From Lates calcarifer (taxonomy: Eukaryota > Chordata > Actinopteri > Centropomidae), in the NCBI RefSeq assembly GCF_001640805.2, contig NC_066833.1:1867709-1931708 (forward strand): 64,000 bases of DNA, given 5' to 3'. Below the pieces are notes generated by a model, which made no database searches, was not told the DNA's origin, and worked only from the letters and a program-made list of their open reading frames with translations. The first letter of the stretch is position 1. Each line of letters begins with the position of its first letter. Below, piece by piece: positions 1 through 12,560 of the stretch. The position numbers were made by a program, and so were the translations under genes.

Positions 1-1
1 T

Positions 2-3000
2 AGTCCTGTGGTGGGTCTGGAGCCAGAGCAGGTCATCCAGATACTGGTAGGTCACCAGAGGTAAAGAAACAAAAATAAATGTGCAAGCATAAAGATGGCC
101 AATGTTCTGCTAGTTCATACTTTGACTCTTCAACTCTCTACATTGTATATGTCCAATGGATTGCTTCTGTCCCTAATAACTAACCTCTTCCATCTAAAAG
201 CCTGCTCACTGTAAAGTCTATAAAGACTCCACTTAAGACCATCTTAGATTAAGACCAGGTGTAAGCCCAGTTAGAGCGACTGGCCCCTGAGCAGTCCATG
301 AAGTAGGTAAAGTTTGTATCTTTAATGATGCTGCCTATCAGTAATTATAATAACTTAAGTTAGTTAAGTATTCTGAAACAGGTAATTCTGCATAATGAAT
401 ACTCTTACTTTTGGTCAGTACATCTGGATGATAATACTTCTGAGCTTTAACCTAAATAAATTGTTACTAATAGAGCATATAGTAATGGAGTATTTCTACA
501 CTGTGGTGTTCTTATTTGTATGTGACTGAAGGATCCACTTCCTCCATCACTGGACATGGCATACGTGATTTTTAATTTTAATTTCCTGTGATGAAAAGAC
601 GTTAAGAAAATAAGTATAATAAGTGGATGAAACTGTTTTGGTGTGAAATGTTTGTGTATGCTCATACTTGTGATAAACATTTGATTTTTATATTCATTTC
701 TTTTTTGTGTGTTTTGCTTCCTGTCAGATCAATTCTCAGGGAACTATCCTGTTTAAAGTCATTCCAAATTCAACTCACAGCAGCAGCAGCAGCCAGAAGC
801 TGGTAAGAAACCTCAACCAAACATCCTCTACTGCCCTCTCACAGCGATGGCCAATATCACAACTAACTACATCTTGAATCACATAAGGCTGCTAATATCT
901 CTAGAACATATACTGGACCTTTAACTGGACCTTCTCTCTGAACAACTCCTGTCTTAAAATATGCTAAACTGGCAGCTCATCACCTCAACAGTGAAGACAT
1001 CTATTTACTAATAAAAGAAAGCAACTTACAACTAAGTAGTAAGTAGAGAGCTGCTACATTCAGATTTTCTTTTTTTTCTTTCTCTCCGTCTGTCAGGTGT
1101 ACATGAAAGCAATGGTGGACTACTGCCCCCTGCAGGACTCCTCCATCCCCTGTCCTAATGCAGGGATGGCGTTCAGCAGAGGAGACCTGCTGGAGGTGGT
1201 CGACCAGTCGGATGGACAGTGGTGGCAGGCCAGGAAGCTGCCCCGTGTAACGTCCTGCGCCGGTCTGATTCCTTCGGCCAGCATGCTGAAGAGGTGACAC
1301 CACACACATCCTGTATACCTGAATACAGGCTGCAGACATGTGGTGATAACCTGCTGCTGGGACACATCTAAGATCTGATATTATGATGTTAACAGAGAAA
1401 AGCTTTCACTCTCATCACTTCCAGCAAACCTCAAAGAGCCATACCCATGTTTTAACTGATTTACTGCAAATCCTTTAAACTTTCTCTCTTTCTGAAATGT
1501 GTTTTTCCAATTTTACATTTCAGTATGTTAAATGTACAAGTTATATATTCTGTTAATGAACATCATGTCGGTGTAGCTCATCATTTCAAGATAATGCAGC
1601 TGTAAATTTAAAAGATAACTCCACTGTAGGCTCAGATTGTTCTTCTCAGTGTCTGACAACATGATGATAGGATTCCTACAGAGACAGAGCTTTTTATTAA
1701 AGAGGAAGATCAGAAATATGTCTGTGTTACTGAGCAGAACACAGGAGCTGCCGGTAAAATTCCTGTTTTTATCAATGGACTCTGGTAGTGATATATAATT
1801 TCTTCTGTCAAGTTTCACTTGAACTGCAGCTGAATATCACATTTATCATTTCACTGAAGCTATTTAAGATCTCTGTCTCTCTCTCTCCAGTAAACAAAGG
1901 GAGCAGTGGTGGTGTCAGCCATTACAGGTCCATACCTGCATCAGACCCTGTGAGGACTCATCATTATTATCATTATTAACTGACCTCAGTGTATGTGTGC
2001 ATCTGCAGATTGTAGCAGGAGAAGAGTCAATATTTCAATCCCCAGCCTGGCAGGATAGAGATGGTTTATTTATTTGTTGGTTTTTATAATGGTCTGATAT
2101 TTCCTTCCTGTCTGTTTACCTCTTCAGTTGTTGAATGTGACATAAAAGCAGCAGGAATCAATTTTAACGGTTGTCTCTTTTCTCTCTGTTAACTCTGCCG
2201 ACCTCAGTGACCCTGGCTGACAACGGTGAGTGTGATACAGCAGAACTAGTTCACTCATTACAGTATCTGCTGTGTTTATTCAGACATTTGATTCAGTAGT
2301 TTAATCTGTTTTTATTTGTTTTTATTTTATCTTTGTTTTTTTTTTGGTTTTTTTTTTTGTTTTTTTGTGTGGAGAGGAGGACCTGCTCACAACCTTAAAT
2401 TAAAGGATAACTCTGGGATATTTAAACCTGGGCCTTATTTTCTTGAGTTTTTGGATGTAGATGATTGATAGGGATAAAAATAAAAAAATAAAAAATCAGT
2501 GCTTTGTTGAGCAAGAAACATCAATATTTATCATGACCAGACTCCTGCAGCTCCTGTATTCTGCTCAGTAAAATTCCTGTTTTTGTCAATGGAGTCTGGT
2601 ACTGATGTATAGAGATGTTTCTGGTTAAACTAAAAGAATCTTCCTCTTTAATAAAAAGCTCTGTCTCTGTAGGAATCCTACCATCATGTTGTCAGAAACT
2701 CTTTGAATTACATTGCAGCAGCTGTTGGTGGTTGCTGGGCCAATACTTCACTAATTACAAAGATTTTTGTCCCTATCAATTATTTACACCCAAAACCATG
2801 GAAAACAAGGCCCAGGTTCAGTAATACCAGATATCTTTTGATATAAGTTTAGCACAAATAATAATTTTTCTAATTATTGGGAGCATCATTTGCTTCCACA
2901 AATTCAGAGGCGGCTAAATTGCTTCACTTGCTCAGACTAATTAAAATGTCAACCTCATGGTGACAGTAGAGGAAAAGTCAGGGGATCACTAAAGGCAGTT

Positions 3001-6000
3001 ACTCAGTGGTTCTCCATTAACTTGGAGGACTTGAGGAGAATTAAATCTTCACATTATCCCCATCCAACATGAAGTCAGACGTTTCATGTTTGTTGAGTTT
3101 GTTGCAATTACACAACATTTTGTGACTGTTTTGTTGTTTCATTTTTTCCAGAGGATGATCTCACACATGCTGATGACAAACATAACCTAACAGGTAAAAC
3201 ATGTCAGACATAATGGTGTACAGCATCTGTAACAGTTGTTCTATACTGAAATGAATCAACATCCATCAGTGCAGTGGTAGTGACTATTGTTTTTTCTTTT
3301 CGTCAGATCTGGAAGAAATAAATTTTGGTAGGTAAGTCTGTATAAGACTCATGTAAATGTCTGATTAGTTCATGCTCAACATGAGGATTGAAGTTTTTGA
3401 TTCTTTGTGCTGCAGTTCCTGTTTTAAGCACATGCTTTTGTATACTTAAAAGTGATGCTAATACTGGAGACATAGTGAGTGTTTTGAATGTGTTCTTCTT
3501 TCAGATGAGGCTGACTCTGATGTTACTGATGGGATCTACCTGGGTAAGAAACACTAACATACTGAATTTTGTCTTGGCTTAGAATCAGCTTCTGTTAAGA
3601 CACAAACCTGAAGAAGAATTAGAAATGTGCAGTTAATGAGTGAATGAGTGAACCTCTCTTCAGCTGGTTTCCGTCGGAGTTTCCGTCTCTGGAGGAGGAC
3701 ATCCTACAGGAAGAGACGACAGTCCTGCACCTCCTGCTCGCCCAACAGCAGCGCTATGTCCACCCCCTATGAGGAGGTGGCTCTGTATCAGCGCCCCCCG
3801 CAGGAGAACCACCGCCTCATTATTCTTGTTGGTGAGACACAAATATCTTAATCACTGCCTGAAGCTTACTAATCAGCTGAACAGGAAGTGTTTTTTTAAG
3901 TAAGTTTTAGTTTTTTGTAACGTCTGGGGCTCGTCCTGAAGTGACTGATGCTATCCCAGACAGACACTACATGTCAGGAGAGTCTCACCTCCCTGGCTCT
4001 CACCTTTAGAGGGACAGCCCAGTAATTCACTTGTCAAAAGACGTACTACTCAGCCTGTGAAAACAGTTCAGCTGACCTTCAGGTTTTGTTTTGTTTGCTT
4101 GTTTCTTTGTTTCTTTCCTGGTCTGTTTTTAGTAGATCAGTTGAGAAATCTTGGTTTGAATAATTCATTTTAAAACAAAAGTTACACAGTGTTTCACAAT
4201 AAAAGCATTCAGATATCAAACAGGCAAGCAGCAAAACAAAACATCAGATAAGAAAAGTGGCTTTTGTCTAGAATACTTGTTGGGGGCTTCACCATGTAAA
4301 GCCTGATGGGTAATAACTAAAATTTTATATTGAATTGCCATTGGAGAGAGGCTCTTTGCACCTTGTCTGGATTATCTTCATTTAAATAGAAGGTTTTGGG
4401 ATGTCTATCTTCTCTTTGAGTCCAGGTCAGTTAGTTTGCAGAGATTATCACATTTGATGTATAAGTGAGAGTCATCAGCATAGAAGTGAACCTAAAAATT
4501 GAAAAGACAAAATAAATGGACCAATATTTTTAGATCTCGATCTGTACTACTCTATGACTGTCAGGCCCTCGCTGCCTTTCAATCTGTGTCTTATGAATCT
4601 CAACAAAAATCACTGTAATATCTCTCAGTTAGTTTGTGGAGAATTTCTATTCCACCACCGACTGTGTCCTGTTATCGATCAGTGTCCCGATATTTTCTTC
4701 ACCCTGATTGTTCCAGTAGCGTCCTTGTATTAGTGTTATTATTGTTCTGTGGTGTCCCAGAAAGAATGAAGGAAATCATTCATCTCTTATTTTTTGTCTT
4801 TTGTTTTTCTTTTTGTTTTTTTTCCTCTGCACAGGAGCGACAGGAGTTGGAGTTAATGAACTTCGTAAGAGACTCATCAAACTAAATCCTTCGACCTTCC
4901 AGGGACCCGTACCTCGTACGTTCCCTCGTCACATTTAACACATCAATTTAGAATTTTTGTTTGTGTTTTGTTTTGTTTGTTTTTGATACACAAAAGAATG
5001 CTGCAGCTTTTGAAAACAAAGTTAAAAATCAGTAGGTCAAGACACTTGATGAAAACAAAAAACACAATTGTTAGAATTTCTGTGACGATGAAGATGAAGG
5101 TTTATTTCTTTCATATAAACAACAACAACTAATGAAAACAGGATGTGATGAGCTGAAAGGACATTTAAAAACAAAGAAACAATTCTAAAATTAATTACCA
5201 CTTCTTTACATCTCCAGTAAGTTATGTTAGTAGCTAAAATTAATAATGATTTTTGGATTTTTAGGTCAAGTAATCGTGAGGAACAACATTTTCTCATTAT
5301 GTTAACAGAAAACAGGACGTTGTCACGTTATGTTTCTCACAAAACATAGCTGTTGTTGCAATTTATTTGTATAGAAATTTAATTTCTGTGCGACATCACT
5401 GTGGCATCTGCAGCTGTTTTAATGTGGATTTGGTTGATGCTGTTGGATTCTGCTCAGTGTTAACATCAGAAAATTAACTACATACCTGCTTTGACTGTTT
5501 GACCAGATACCACTCGTCGAATCAGAGCAGAGGAACAGACAGGAAGAGAGTACCACTTTGTTACCAAAGAGCTGTTTGAGTACATGGTCTGTAACCACAG
5601 GTTGGATTTTATTTTATTTTCACTGTTTACACTTTTCACATGGTTTAAATTGCGGTTTTATTTGGGTTTAGAGTCAGTAACACTTTACTTCAGCCATAGC
5701 AACTGGCCATAGTTTTCTATTTTTGCCAGTTCTGAGTTTATTCTTCAGTCAGTATCAGGTGATGCACATCATTTGATCCAGGAGAACCTGCCCTTTTTTC
5801 TGGTGCAGTGTAAAGTCACCATTGTGCATCACCTTTGTGTAAGCAGACCATATTTGACAGTCAACCAGGGATTATTTTTAATTCAGTATCAAAAGTTGTG
5901 TTTAGATGTTGTGGATCTCCATGTGAAGTTTGGTGTAAATCCACCTGTTGCTCAGTGAGTTACAGCTCACTTCTCCACTATGACACCAGAAGGCGCACTT

Positions 6001-8756
6001 TACCACTGAAGGCCACATTATATTAAACATTACCAAGTAACAGCAAAAAATGTACAATAAGTCAACACTGGTCATACACCAACAATAACTGTGTTATGAT
6101 GACTATGGCTGTTATACAAGTTTTATATATCACTGGAAAACAGACTGTTGATCCATGGATGACTGTAGTCTGGTGCAGTGTAGCTTTTAGCTAACAAACC
6201 AATAAAGAACTGACTGTGTTTCCACTCTAGTGACCCCGTTATTACAGGCACTGTAAATCAGCAGTGGTTATTGTAAAGGCACCGTTCAAGTAGTCTTGAA
6301 AAGCAGACTATTCAGAAACAATTTAAAGCCTGGCTCTGTCACAAACGGTTCAAAAGTTGTTGTTTTGTTTTTTTTCATATATAGTTTTACATTTTAGAAA
6401 CATTATATACACACTCAGTAAATGGTGTATAACTCAATATTATAAGCAGATTTAGAGACATTTTGAAGTGTTCATTAATGTGCAGTTTTTGCCAATATTT
6501 CATTCTTTACCCACTTTATAATGAATAGTTTTGGGTGTAATGATTGAAATCTATATGTAAGTTTTGTGCTTATTTAGTTTTTATTGCAGTAGACATTATT
6601 GCAGTGTTTGTGTCAATCTGTTCAGGAACAGCAGGTGGAAAGCGTTTATTGTGGTTCAAAATTGAATGTAATAACAAACAAACAGAAAAGATCTTAAATA
6701 ATTTCTGTGTGTGTGTTCAGGTTTGTGGAGTATGGTGAGTATAAAGGTCACCTTTACGGGACCAGCACTGATGCCATTAATGACGTGCTGAGACGAGGAC
6801 GGATGTGCATCATCGACGTTGAACCACATGTGAGTTTCATTTAGAAGCCAGTTGAAGCTAATGTGGATTCACTTACTGTAGAGGCAGAGTAGAGGTTGGC
6901 TCAACCTCACTGACTTCCACTGAGAAGACAACAGTCTGAGCTCAGATGAAAGGTCAGTGTGTGATGGACAGAGACTGTAGGAAGGAGGGTGCTGATGGAG
7001 AAGGTCAGAGAGGCAGGAGGGGGCTTGGTTATGGAGGGGTTTATAAGTGATGAGATGGAGTTTGAGTTGGATGTGTTCTGGGACATGAAGGGATAGGCAG
7101 AGGTGAGCTGTGTTTTTCAGATGGAAAAAGGCAGTTTGGTGATGAGATTTAGACCCAGGTGACACCAGGAGGTGGTACTCAACCTTGTACAGAGGAGGTC
7201 TTTATCCAAAGCATGCCTGTTTGTCATGGATTCACTTATTTATTCCTTCAGAGGAAACACTGTTGATCTTTCAGGGGGTTTAACGGTGGTAAGCATCATG
7301 TTGTGTAGCTTGTAAAAACCCCTGAGTGGGTTTTTTTAAATTTGGGGCTAAATAAATAAAATTGGCTTCACTAAAAATGGTAGGACCTCACAATTCAAAA
7401 TGGTTCCCAGAGAACTACAGACCTTCACAGGCTCTTTTCTGTTTGGATTCTCATCGTCAACACTGAAATGACATAAGTTAGCCAGCAGTTGGTATAGCAA
7501 CATCAAAACTCATGTATGGGAAATACATGGGTTGCGTATAAACTCAGTAAAGCCTGGATTTCACTGTCAGTCCATTTATTCATGTTTTGTTCCGTTTATT
7601 ATCAACATGTTTCTCTTGGTCCCTCAAAACAGTGTTCTAAGAACTGTTCCCGGTTCTTACAATGCAGGCATAATAAAAAGGGGAGGGTTCACCAACTGTT
7701 CCTCTGCTCTAAAAAAACATCACGTTGTCTACAGTTATCTCTTGGTCCCAGATGAGTGCTAATTGGTTAAACTAATTTTGATCAACCTATCAGAGGTGAG
7801 AATGTTTAAGTGTTAGTTTTCAGTAATAGTAGACAAAATGAAACACCAGCTAACAGGCTCATTTTTCAAAAACATTCATGTTACAGGACGAGGCTGAGGT
7901 TAAAAGGTCTCTGAACACTTCCCGGCTCCAGCTCACAGCTGCTGGTCACTGTAATTTTAGGCCAAAGTTAACCTTAAACAAGAGGAAATAGTGCATTAGC
8001 GGATTAGTACAGTAACCCCAGATGTGCTGTTTTATTGTCAGAGCATCCAGCCGCTGAGGACAGGAAAACTGAAGCCTTACGTGATTTTCATCAAAGCCCC
8101 CAGCCCAGACAGACTGAGACAGACCCGCAGAGATGCCCGAATCATCACCAACTACACCATCAACAGAGCTTTCACAGTAAGAGCCCTGTTCCTCAGAGAT
8201 GTCTGAACCTTCAGTCAGCACTCTCTGACATGCTTGGTAGTCAGTTGGCTGCAATTATCGTTCTCACCACTAGATGTCACTAAATTTCAAGCACTTTTAA
8301 GCAACCTAATAAATCTAAAAACCTAATTCTGAGGCTTTGCTCTACAAATCCAACCCTGTAAGGTAACAACACTGAAGAAATTAACTCTAAAAGCATCTTC
8401 AAACAGTTCAGTCCAGTTGGTTGAGGCAGAAGATAAAAGCCTCACCACAAATATTACCAGAACAACAACACCAGGGTCACACACTGAATGTTACACATGA
8501 GGACCAGTAAACTTTGATGTGCAGTAAAAGAGGAGGGCTGTTCAGCAGTCTTGTGTTTCTCCCTCTGCAGGAGGATGATTTTGTGGAGCTGGAGGAGGCG
8601 TCGCGCCTGATGGAGACAAAGTACAAACAGTTTTTCGACAGCGTGCTGGTGAACGACGACCTGCAGGACGCCTGCATGCAGCTCTGCTCCATCATCCAAC
8701 AGGCTCAGGACGAACCACAGTGGATACCTGTCAGCTGGAGCCGGAGAGACGAGTAG
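2..8756 (+). CDS. mpp4: MPP4, MAGUK p55 family scaffold, 3' part (partial at the window edge)
   Basis: Membrane-associated guanylate kinase scaffold. In mammals MPP4 is photoreceptor-enriched and organises protein complexes at the rod synapse. Exons read here: 2-46, 728-802, 1097-1293, 1891-1949, 2208-2225, 3152-3193, 3307-3327, 3505-3543, 3664-3831, 4835-4915, 5507-5600, 6721-6829, 8042-8176, 8571-8756 (stop TAG). All junctions keep phase, giving 422 residues. Order: end of PDZ ([11 protein letters not shown], then [13 protein letters not shown]); SH3 ([24 protein letters not shown]); a hinge with WWCQP; basic [12 protein letters not shown]; then the GK domain with its P-loop-like [28 protein letters not shown] and C-terminal [11 protein letters not shown] domains of this family bind phosphopeptides rather than act as kinases. 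MPP4 is preferred over MPP3 and MPP7 because of [26 protein letters not shown] and the DACMQL...[10 protein letters not shown] ending. The 5' half (L27 domains, most of PDZ) lies outside the window. Confidence 0.93.
1645..1796 (-). repeat. Fragment of MITE family A, internally rearranged
   Basis: The stretch from about 1645 to 1715 is the reverse complement of the core of the family A element found at 15795 and 2402 (GAATCCTATCATCATGTTG on the other strand). The part from 1750 to 1796 matches it in the forward sense. It lies in an MPP4 intron. Confidence 0.6.
2208..3543 (+). CDS. mpp4: MPP4 hinge: chain of four microexons (18, 42, 21 and 39 nt)
   Basis: Exons 2208-2225, 3152-3193, 3307-3327 and 3505-3543 join the SH3 and GK parts of MPP4. 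Each length is a multiple of three, and each begins and ends in phase 1, so any of them can be skipped without a frameshift. They encode an acidic linker (pieces [37 protein letters not shown]). Human MPP4 has a comparable acidic stretch at this place. The 3307 exon must use the weaker donor at 3328; the stronger-looking GTAAGT at 3332 would break the frame. The preceding exon likewise uses the donor at 1950, since stopping at 1927 gives a TGA at the next exon. Acceptors are pyrimidine-rich. Whether all four are used in one transcript cannot be seen here. Confidence 0.75.
2402..2839 (+). mobile_element. MITE family A, near full-length copy with terminal inverted repeats
   Basis: The left end (AAAGGATAACTCTGG, then AACCTGGGCCTTATTTTC) and the reverse complement of the right end (AACCTGGGCCTTGTTTTCC near 2800-2839) match, giving terminal inverted repeats of about 40 bp. 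No coding potential. Other copies or pieces: 1645-1796, 10717-10771, 15795-16127, 31421-31592, 44528-44660. The superfamily is not clear. Confidence 0.7.
4261..4490 (-). mobile_element. LINE reverse-transcriptase fragment (L2/Rex-like), minus strand
   Basis: On the minus strand 4471-4482 encodes YADD, the reverse-transcriptase catalytic motif, within [11 protein letters not shown]. About 140 bp further along the minus strand, 4261-4329 encodes [16 protein letters not shown], typical of the region near the C-terminus of teleost non-LTR ORF2. The interval between them is too short for an intact ORF2, so this is an internally deleted, dead copy. It sits in the intron between the hinge and GK exons of MPP4. 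Confidence 0.7.
5601..6720 (+). other. MPP4 intron within the GK domain
   Basis: AT-rich intron of 1.1 kb between the GK exons ending in VCNHR and starting with FVEYGEY. No gene or clear repeat was recognised. The 3' end has a normal polypyrimidine tract and TTCAG acceptor. Confidence 0.6.
6869..7190 (-). mobile_element. LINE ORF2 C-terminal fragment, minus strand
   Basis: A minus-strand open frame includes [19 protein letters not shown] and [13 protein letters not shown]. This resembles the conserved tail of L2/Rex-type ORF2 (pattern: xxLTYKALHGLAPxYLxDLL). There is no upstream reverse transcriptase, so it is a truncated relic in an MPP4 intron. Confidence 0.65.
7191..8041 (+). other. MPP4 intron remainder
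   Basis: Non-coding intron sequence between the LINE relic and the exon starting SIQPLRTG. Two overlapping 76-79 codon frames at 7516-7762 have no splice or family support. Confidence 0.5.
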
Positions 8757-9486
8757 AGGGGGAGAGGTGGGAGGAAGACAAAATGGAGGTGGCGAGAAGG
8801 AGAAACAAGTGAGATGAATGCAAGCAAGAAATAGGATAAAAAAGATGGACAATATAAAATTAATTTGAATCTGTACAGTGTCTGTTCAGCTTTGTGTCAC
8901 GTTAACTCACATTTTCTGTTAAAAGTCACACTTTATGGTTATAATCCCAAAGATTTCCATGAAATCAACAATGGTTGGTACGAGCCAAAAACTAACCAAT
9001 TTAATAATTATTAATAATTTTATAATTTAACCAAAGTCTGGAGACAGTGGTTAAATCCTTATCATGTTTTTTTTTTTTCTTTTGCCTGATTCGAAAACTA
9101 AATGCAGTGCAGTAAAAGTACGATATTTTCTTACAGAGGAGTAGAGATAGAAAGAAGCAGAAGATTGAGACACTCAGGTGAAGTACACATACCTCAAAAT
9201 TGTAAAAAAAAAAAAAAAAAGCAGTGACAGTTTTTGTTTGTTTGTTTGTTTGTTTTTTGGCTGCTGAGCAGGTCGTGAACAGAGGTTTTTTTACAGCCTG
9301 CAGCAGCTGAAAAGACCAGAGCTGTGAAGCTGTGGTCCAGACAGATAAACAATGAGATGAAAATAACTTCAAATAGCTTTTTTTCTGATGTTCGCAGTTT
9401 TTGTCATGAACATTTTCAGAAATATTACACTGCGAAAAAGCAACAGTTTGCAGAAGTAGGATGGTTTTTCTGAGCTTTCTACTGTG

Positions 9487-9492
9487 AATAAA
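9487..9492 (+). terminator. Candidate MPP4 polyadenylation signal AATAAA
   Basis: First clear AATAAA downstream of the MPP4 stop codon, about 730 bp away. It fits a 3' UTR that includes an A/T homopolymer stretch near 9067 and 9206. Transcript ends are not visible, so this is inference. Confidence 0.4.
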
Positions 9493-10716
9493 GGCATCAA
9501 CCAATCACAAAAGCCCCCTCTACACAGAGATCACACTCTATTGTTAAGAAGACCCTTGAATACACCACCTTTGCTTGTTTACACTGAACCACACAGAATC
9601 CAGTGTAATGTGGCCTCAGTGTGTGATTTTTTGTACAGCGATGCAACATGTGCAACATGATGGGTTACACAGCAGTGTCATCGTGGTGGAGCTTCAGCTC
9701 CTGTATATTCACAGACAAGTACTTTCATCTTATTTATTCTCATCTGTATGTAACTTATGGCCACTTGGCCACGCAGTACTTGAGTAAATGTACTTAGTTA
9801 CTTTCCACCTCTGAGCTCAGTTTCACCTCAGCAGCACCAGAACCTTTATATTCCACCCAGTTAGACTTAACTCTTACTGTCACAGTAACAACAACATGTC
9901 CATACTGTGTGTGCTAATTAAAGATCAAGATAAAATCATGTGGGTGCCTGTGTCTCTCTAAACCTCCACCCCCCCTCCACCCTCTCCTCTCTGTGTCTCT
10001 GTGTTTCTCAGGTTAATCCTGTGCAGGGCAGATGTAGCTCAGCCGATTTGACAGGAGGATTAGTATCTTCTCCCTGCATCATTCAGCTTTACTGTCATCT
10101 ATACAAGCAGATAACATGAGACAGTGAGTGGGAAATTTAACTACACAAACCCACAGTGTCACTCTGTGGTTACATGTTGAAATGTTCTTTATGAGGTGAG
10201 ATGATGGAGTCGATTGTTGGTGTGGATGAAAGGTAAAACAGACGTGTTATTATAAATAAAATTTAAAAAGCTGCATTCATAAAGTACATTTAATTACTCA
10301 CTTAACACATTAATTGTGTAAATTGAGTAAATGCAGTGGCACACTCCTGGCTTCATGTGCACAGTATGTAAGTGTGTGTGTGTTGGTCTAATAGGATTCG
10401 TTGTGTTGACCTGGTTTCTGTGGTGAAGGTTTTTACCTTTGACCTGTTCACCTCAGGGAGGACCGACACACCTGCTCAGTTTCTGCAGTTACAACGACTG
10501 AGATTTGTGGGTGTCACAGTACTCATGATTTCTCAAAAACCAACTTAATATAAAGTCATAAAATAAACCAACTTAATATCATTAGCTGGAGGGAGTTGCT
10601 TGTGTGTCTGTGTTACTGTGTGGTACTTTTACTTCAGTAAAGTATCTGATTACTTCCTCCACCACTGAAAGTCACACAGTAACACAGACACACTAACAGA
10701 TGGAGGCAGTGGTATT

Positions 10717-10905
10717 CCAGCAGCTCCTGTGTTCTGCTCGGTAAAATCACTGTTTTTGTCAATGGAGTCTGGAATCTTAATATCCATTTTTATGCAGATG
10801 ATTCCATCCTGTATACACGTGGTTTTTCTTCAACTCAAACTAAGATTACAATTTGCCTTTACTCTTCTTCGGACATCTACCACTGTCCTGTAACTAAACC
10901 TGCTC
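10717..10905 (+). mobile_element. MITE A scrap abutting a LINE reverse-transcriptase fragment
   Basis: Positions 10717-10771 match the internal segment of MITE family A (AATGGAGTCTGG). Directly after it, 10776-10905 encodes on the plus strand HFYADDSILYTRG, with the YADD motif at 10791-10802. The two relics were probably brought together by insertion or deletion. No intact frame remains. Confidence 0.65.
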
Positions 10906-12144
10906 AGATAATTAAATAAATAAAGGTAATAATAATTCTAAATTCTCATGTAGAAGCCGCTGAGCAGTTACCAGAAACTCTTCAGCGAATATTAACATCT
11001 ATGATTTTCAACAAGCGTATCTAAAATCTCAGTCTTGGCATTAATTTGCAGGGAAACCACCAAAACATTATTTAAGAAAAGTCCAATAATTCAGACCATT
11101 TCTGATTGAACGTCCAGGCACAGGATGGAGTCGAGTGTTTCTGAGCTGCAGAGTAAACAGTGACTGGGTCTGTTGACGGAAAAGATTGGCAGCAGGCTGA
11201 GGGATTATCAGCATCCATGGCTGATTTGGAGCGGTGCCAGCTGGTGACATTGCAGCTGATCAGCCAATCACAAAGCTCCCAGAGGGCTGTCACAGCTCAG
11301 CACATGATCCACCTGCCACTCTAAACCCCGGGACAAGTCTCAAATCTGCAAATGAGCCTCCTCTCCCCCATCTGTTTCAGCTTTCCGCTCCATACTATCT
11401 CTTCACTTTGATTTATGCTAAGTTTTCATTTAAAGGTTCTTAAGTCCGCAGTCATCCTGAAAGCACCACCTGGGATTAAACAATAGCAGAGGACAGAGAT
11501 TCAAAGTGAAGGACGGAGAATTTTAACACTGAGGCTCCCCCTAAGACACTTTCCCCCCAGCTTGATAAGATCAGAGACGGAGGAAGGTTGTGACTGTAGT
11601 GTTTCCTCTTCATAGCTGCAGACAGACTCAGCTGCACAGGTGAGACACTGATTCATAGTATCTTTTGTTGTATAGAAATAGTTCCTCTTTGTGACAGAAA
11701 CCAGGAGTGCACTAGACCATTTAAGCACTGATTTCAATTAATATTTTGATTTCTTTTATTCCTCTAAGAGCAAGTAGCCATGTTTCACCTCTCAGGTTTT
11801 GATTCTGTTTTTAAAGAAAACAGTTTGACATTGCGCAGTGTTCGCTGCTAGTACTAAAAGTTACATGAGTACCAATAGATTAGATTCATCTTTTTAGTCG
11901 TTATGGTCATTTTCAAAAAAAAAAACTTCCTGATCTAGAAGTAAGGGTAGAAAAGTAAGGGTAAACACTACAATATACTCTAGCAGTTTGCAACGGTGAA
12001 AGTCTGGTAAAGATGATCATATACCTCATCCAGGTGTGGCTGTTTGCTGTTTATTATTTTGGATACCTGGACCATTAGTTGTGTTGAATCACTTTTGAAC
12101 ATCCATTCAATAATACACCAATACAAACTCACCAAAGTTCATGT

Positions 12145-12560
12145 AAAGATATCCTTTTAATGTGGTATCTTTGGTACATTTGAAGCAGTATCTGCAGTCC
12201 ATCAGTTTGTTAAGTCTTTAAAAACTTTACGTCCAAATTCATTCAGGTTGAATCATCCAAAAACACTCTTAGCATTCACCTGGTGGAGTTTGGATTAAGG
12301 TTATAGGGTTGTCAGGGTGGTTAATTCAGGTGACCCATCCCAATAACATCCCACACAACTGTTTTAAACCTCCTGTAAGAACGCGTTCAGTGATGGTGAT
12401 GTAAAAATAACCTTTTAATGTGGTACCTACAGTCCAACAGAGTCCAACAGTGTGCTCAGTCCAAATTCATTGCAAGGGTTAAATAATTCAAAACATTCAC
12501 CTGGTGGAGTTAGGATTAAGGGTCGGGGAGTTCGTTTAGGTGAGCTATCCCAATAAGGCA
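12145..12560 (+). repeat. Degenerate tandem duplication, about 250-bp period
   Basis: The stretch at about 12145-12350 is repeated at about 12397-12560. Both contain CCTTTTAATGTGGTA, GTCCAAATTCATT, CATTCACCTGGTGGAGTT, GGATTAAGG and TATCCCAATAA or a close variant. The copies differ by several indels, so the duplication is not recent. Confidence 0.7.

Noticed and set aside
1888..1930. Donor at 1928 (CAG|GTCC) for the MPP4 hinge exon
   Set aside because: It would place TGA at the start of the next exon. The donor at 1950 keeps the frame and matches the family (CQP...HTC).
9001..9504. 167-codon minus-strand open frame
   Set aside because: It lies in the MPP4 3' flank, is built on A/T homopolymers (runs of Phe and Lys) and has no domain, splice or start support.
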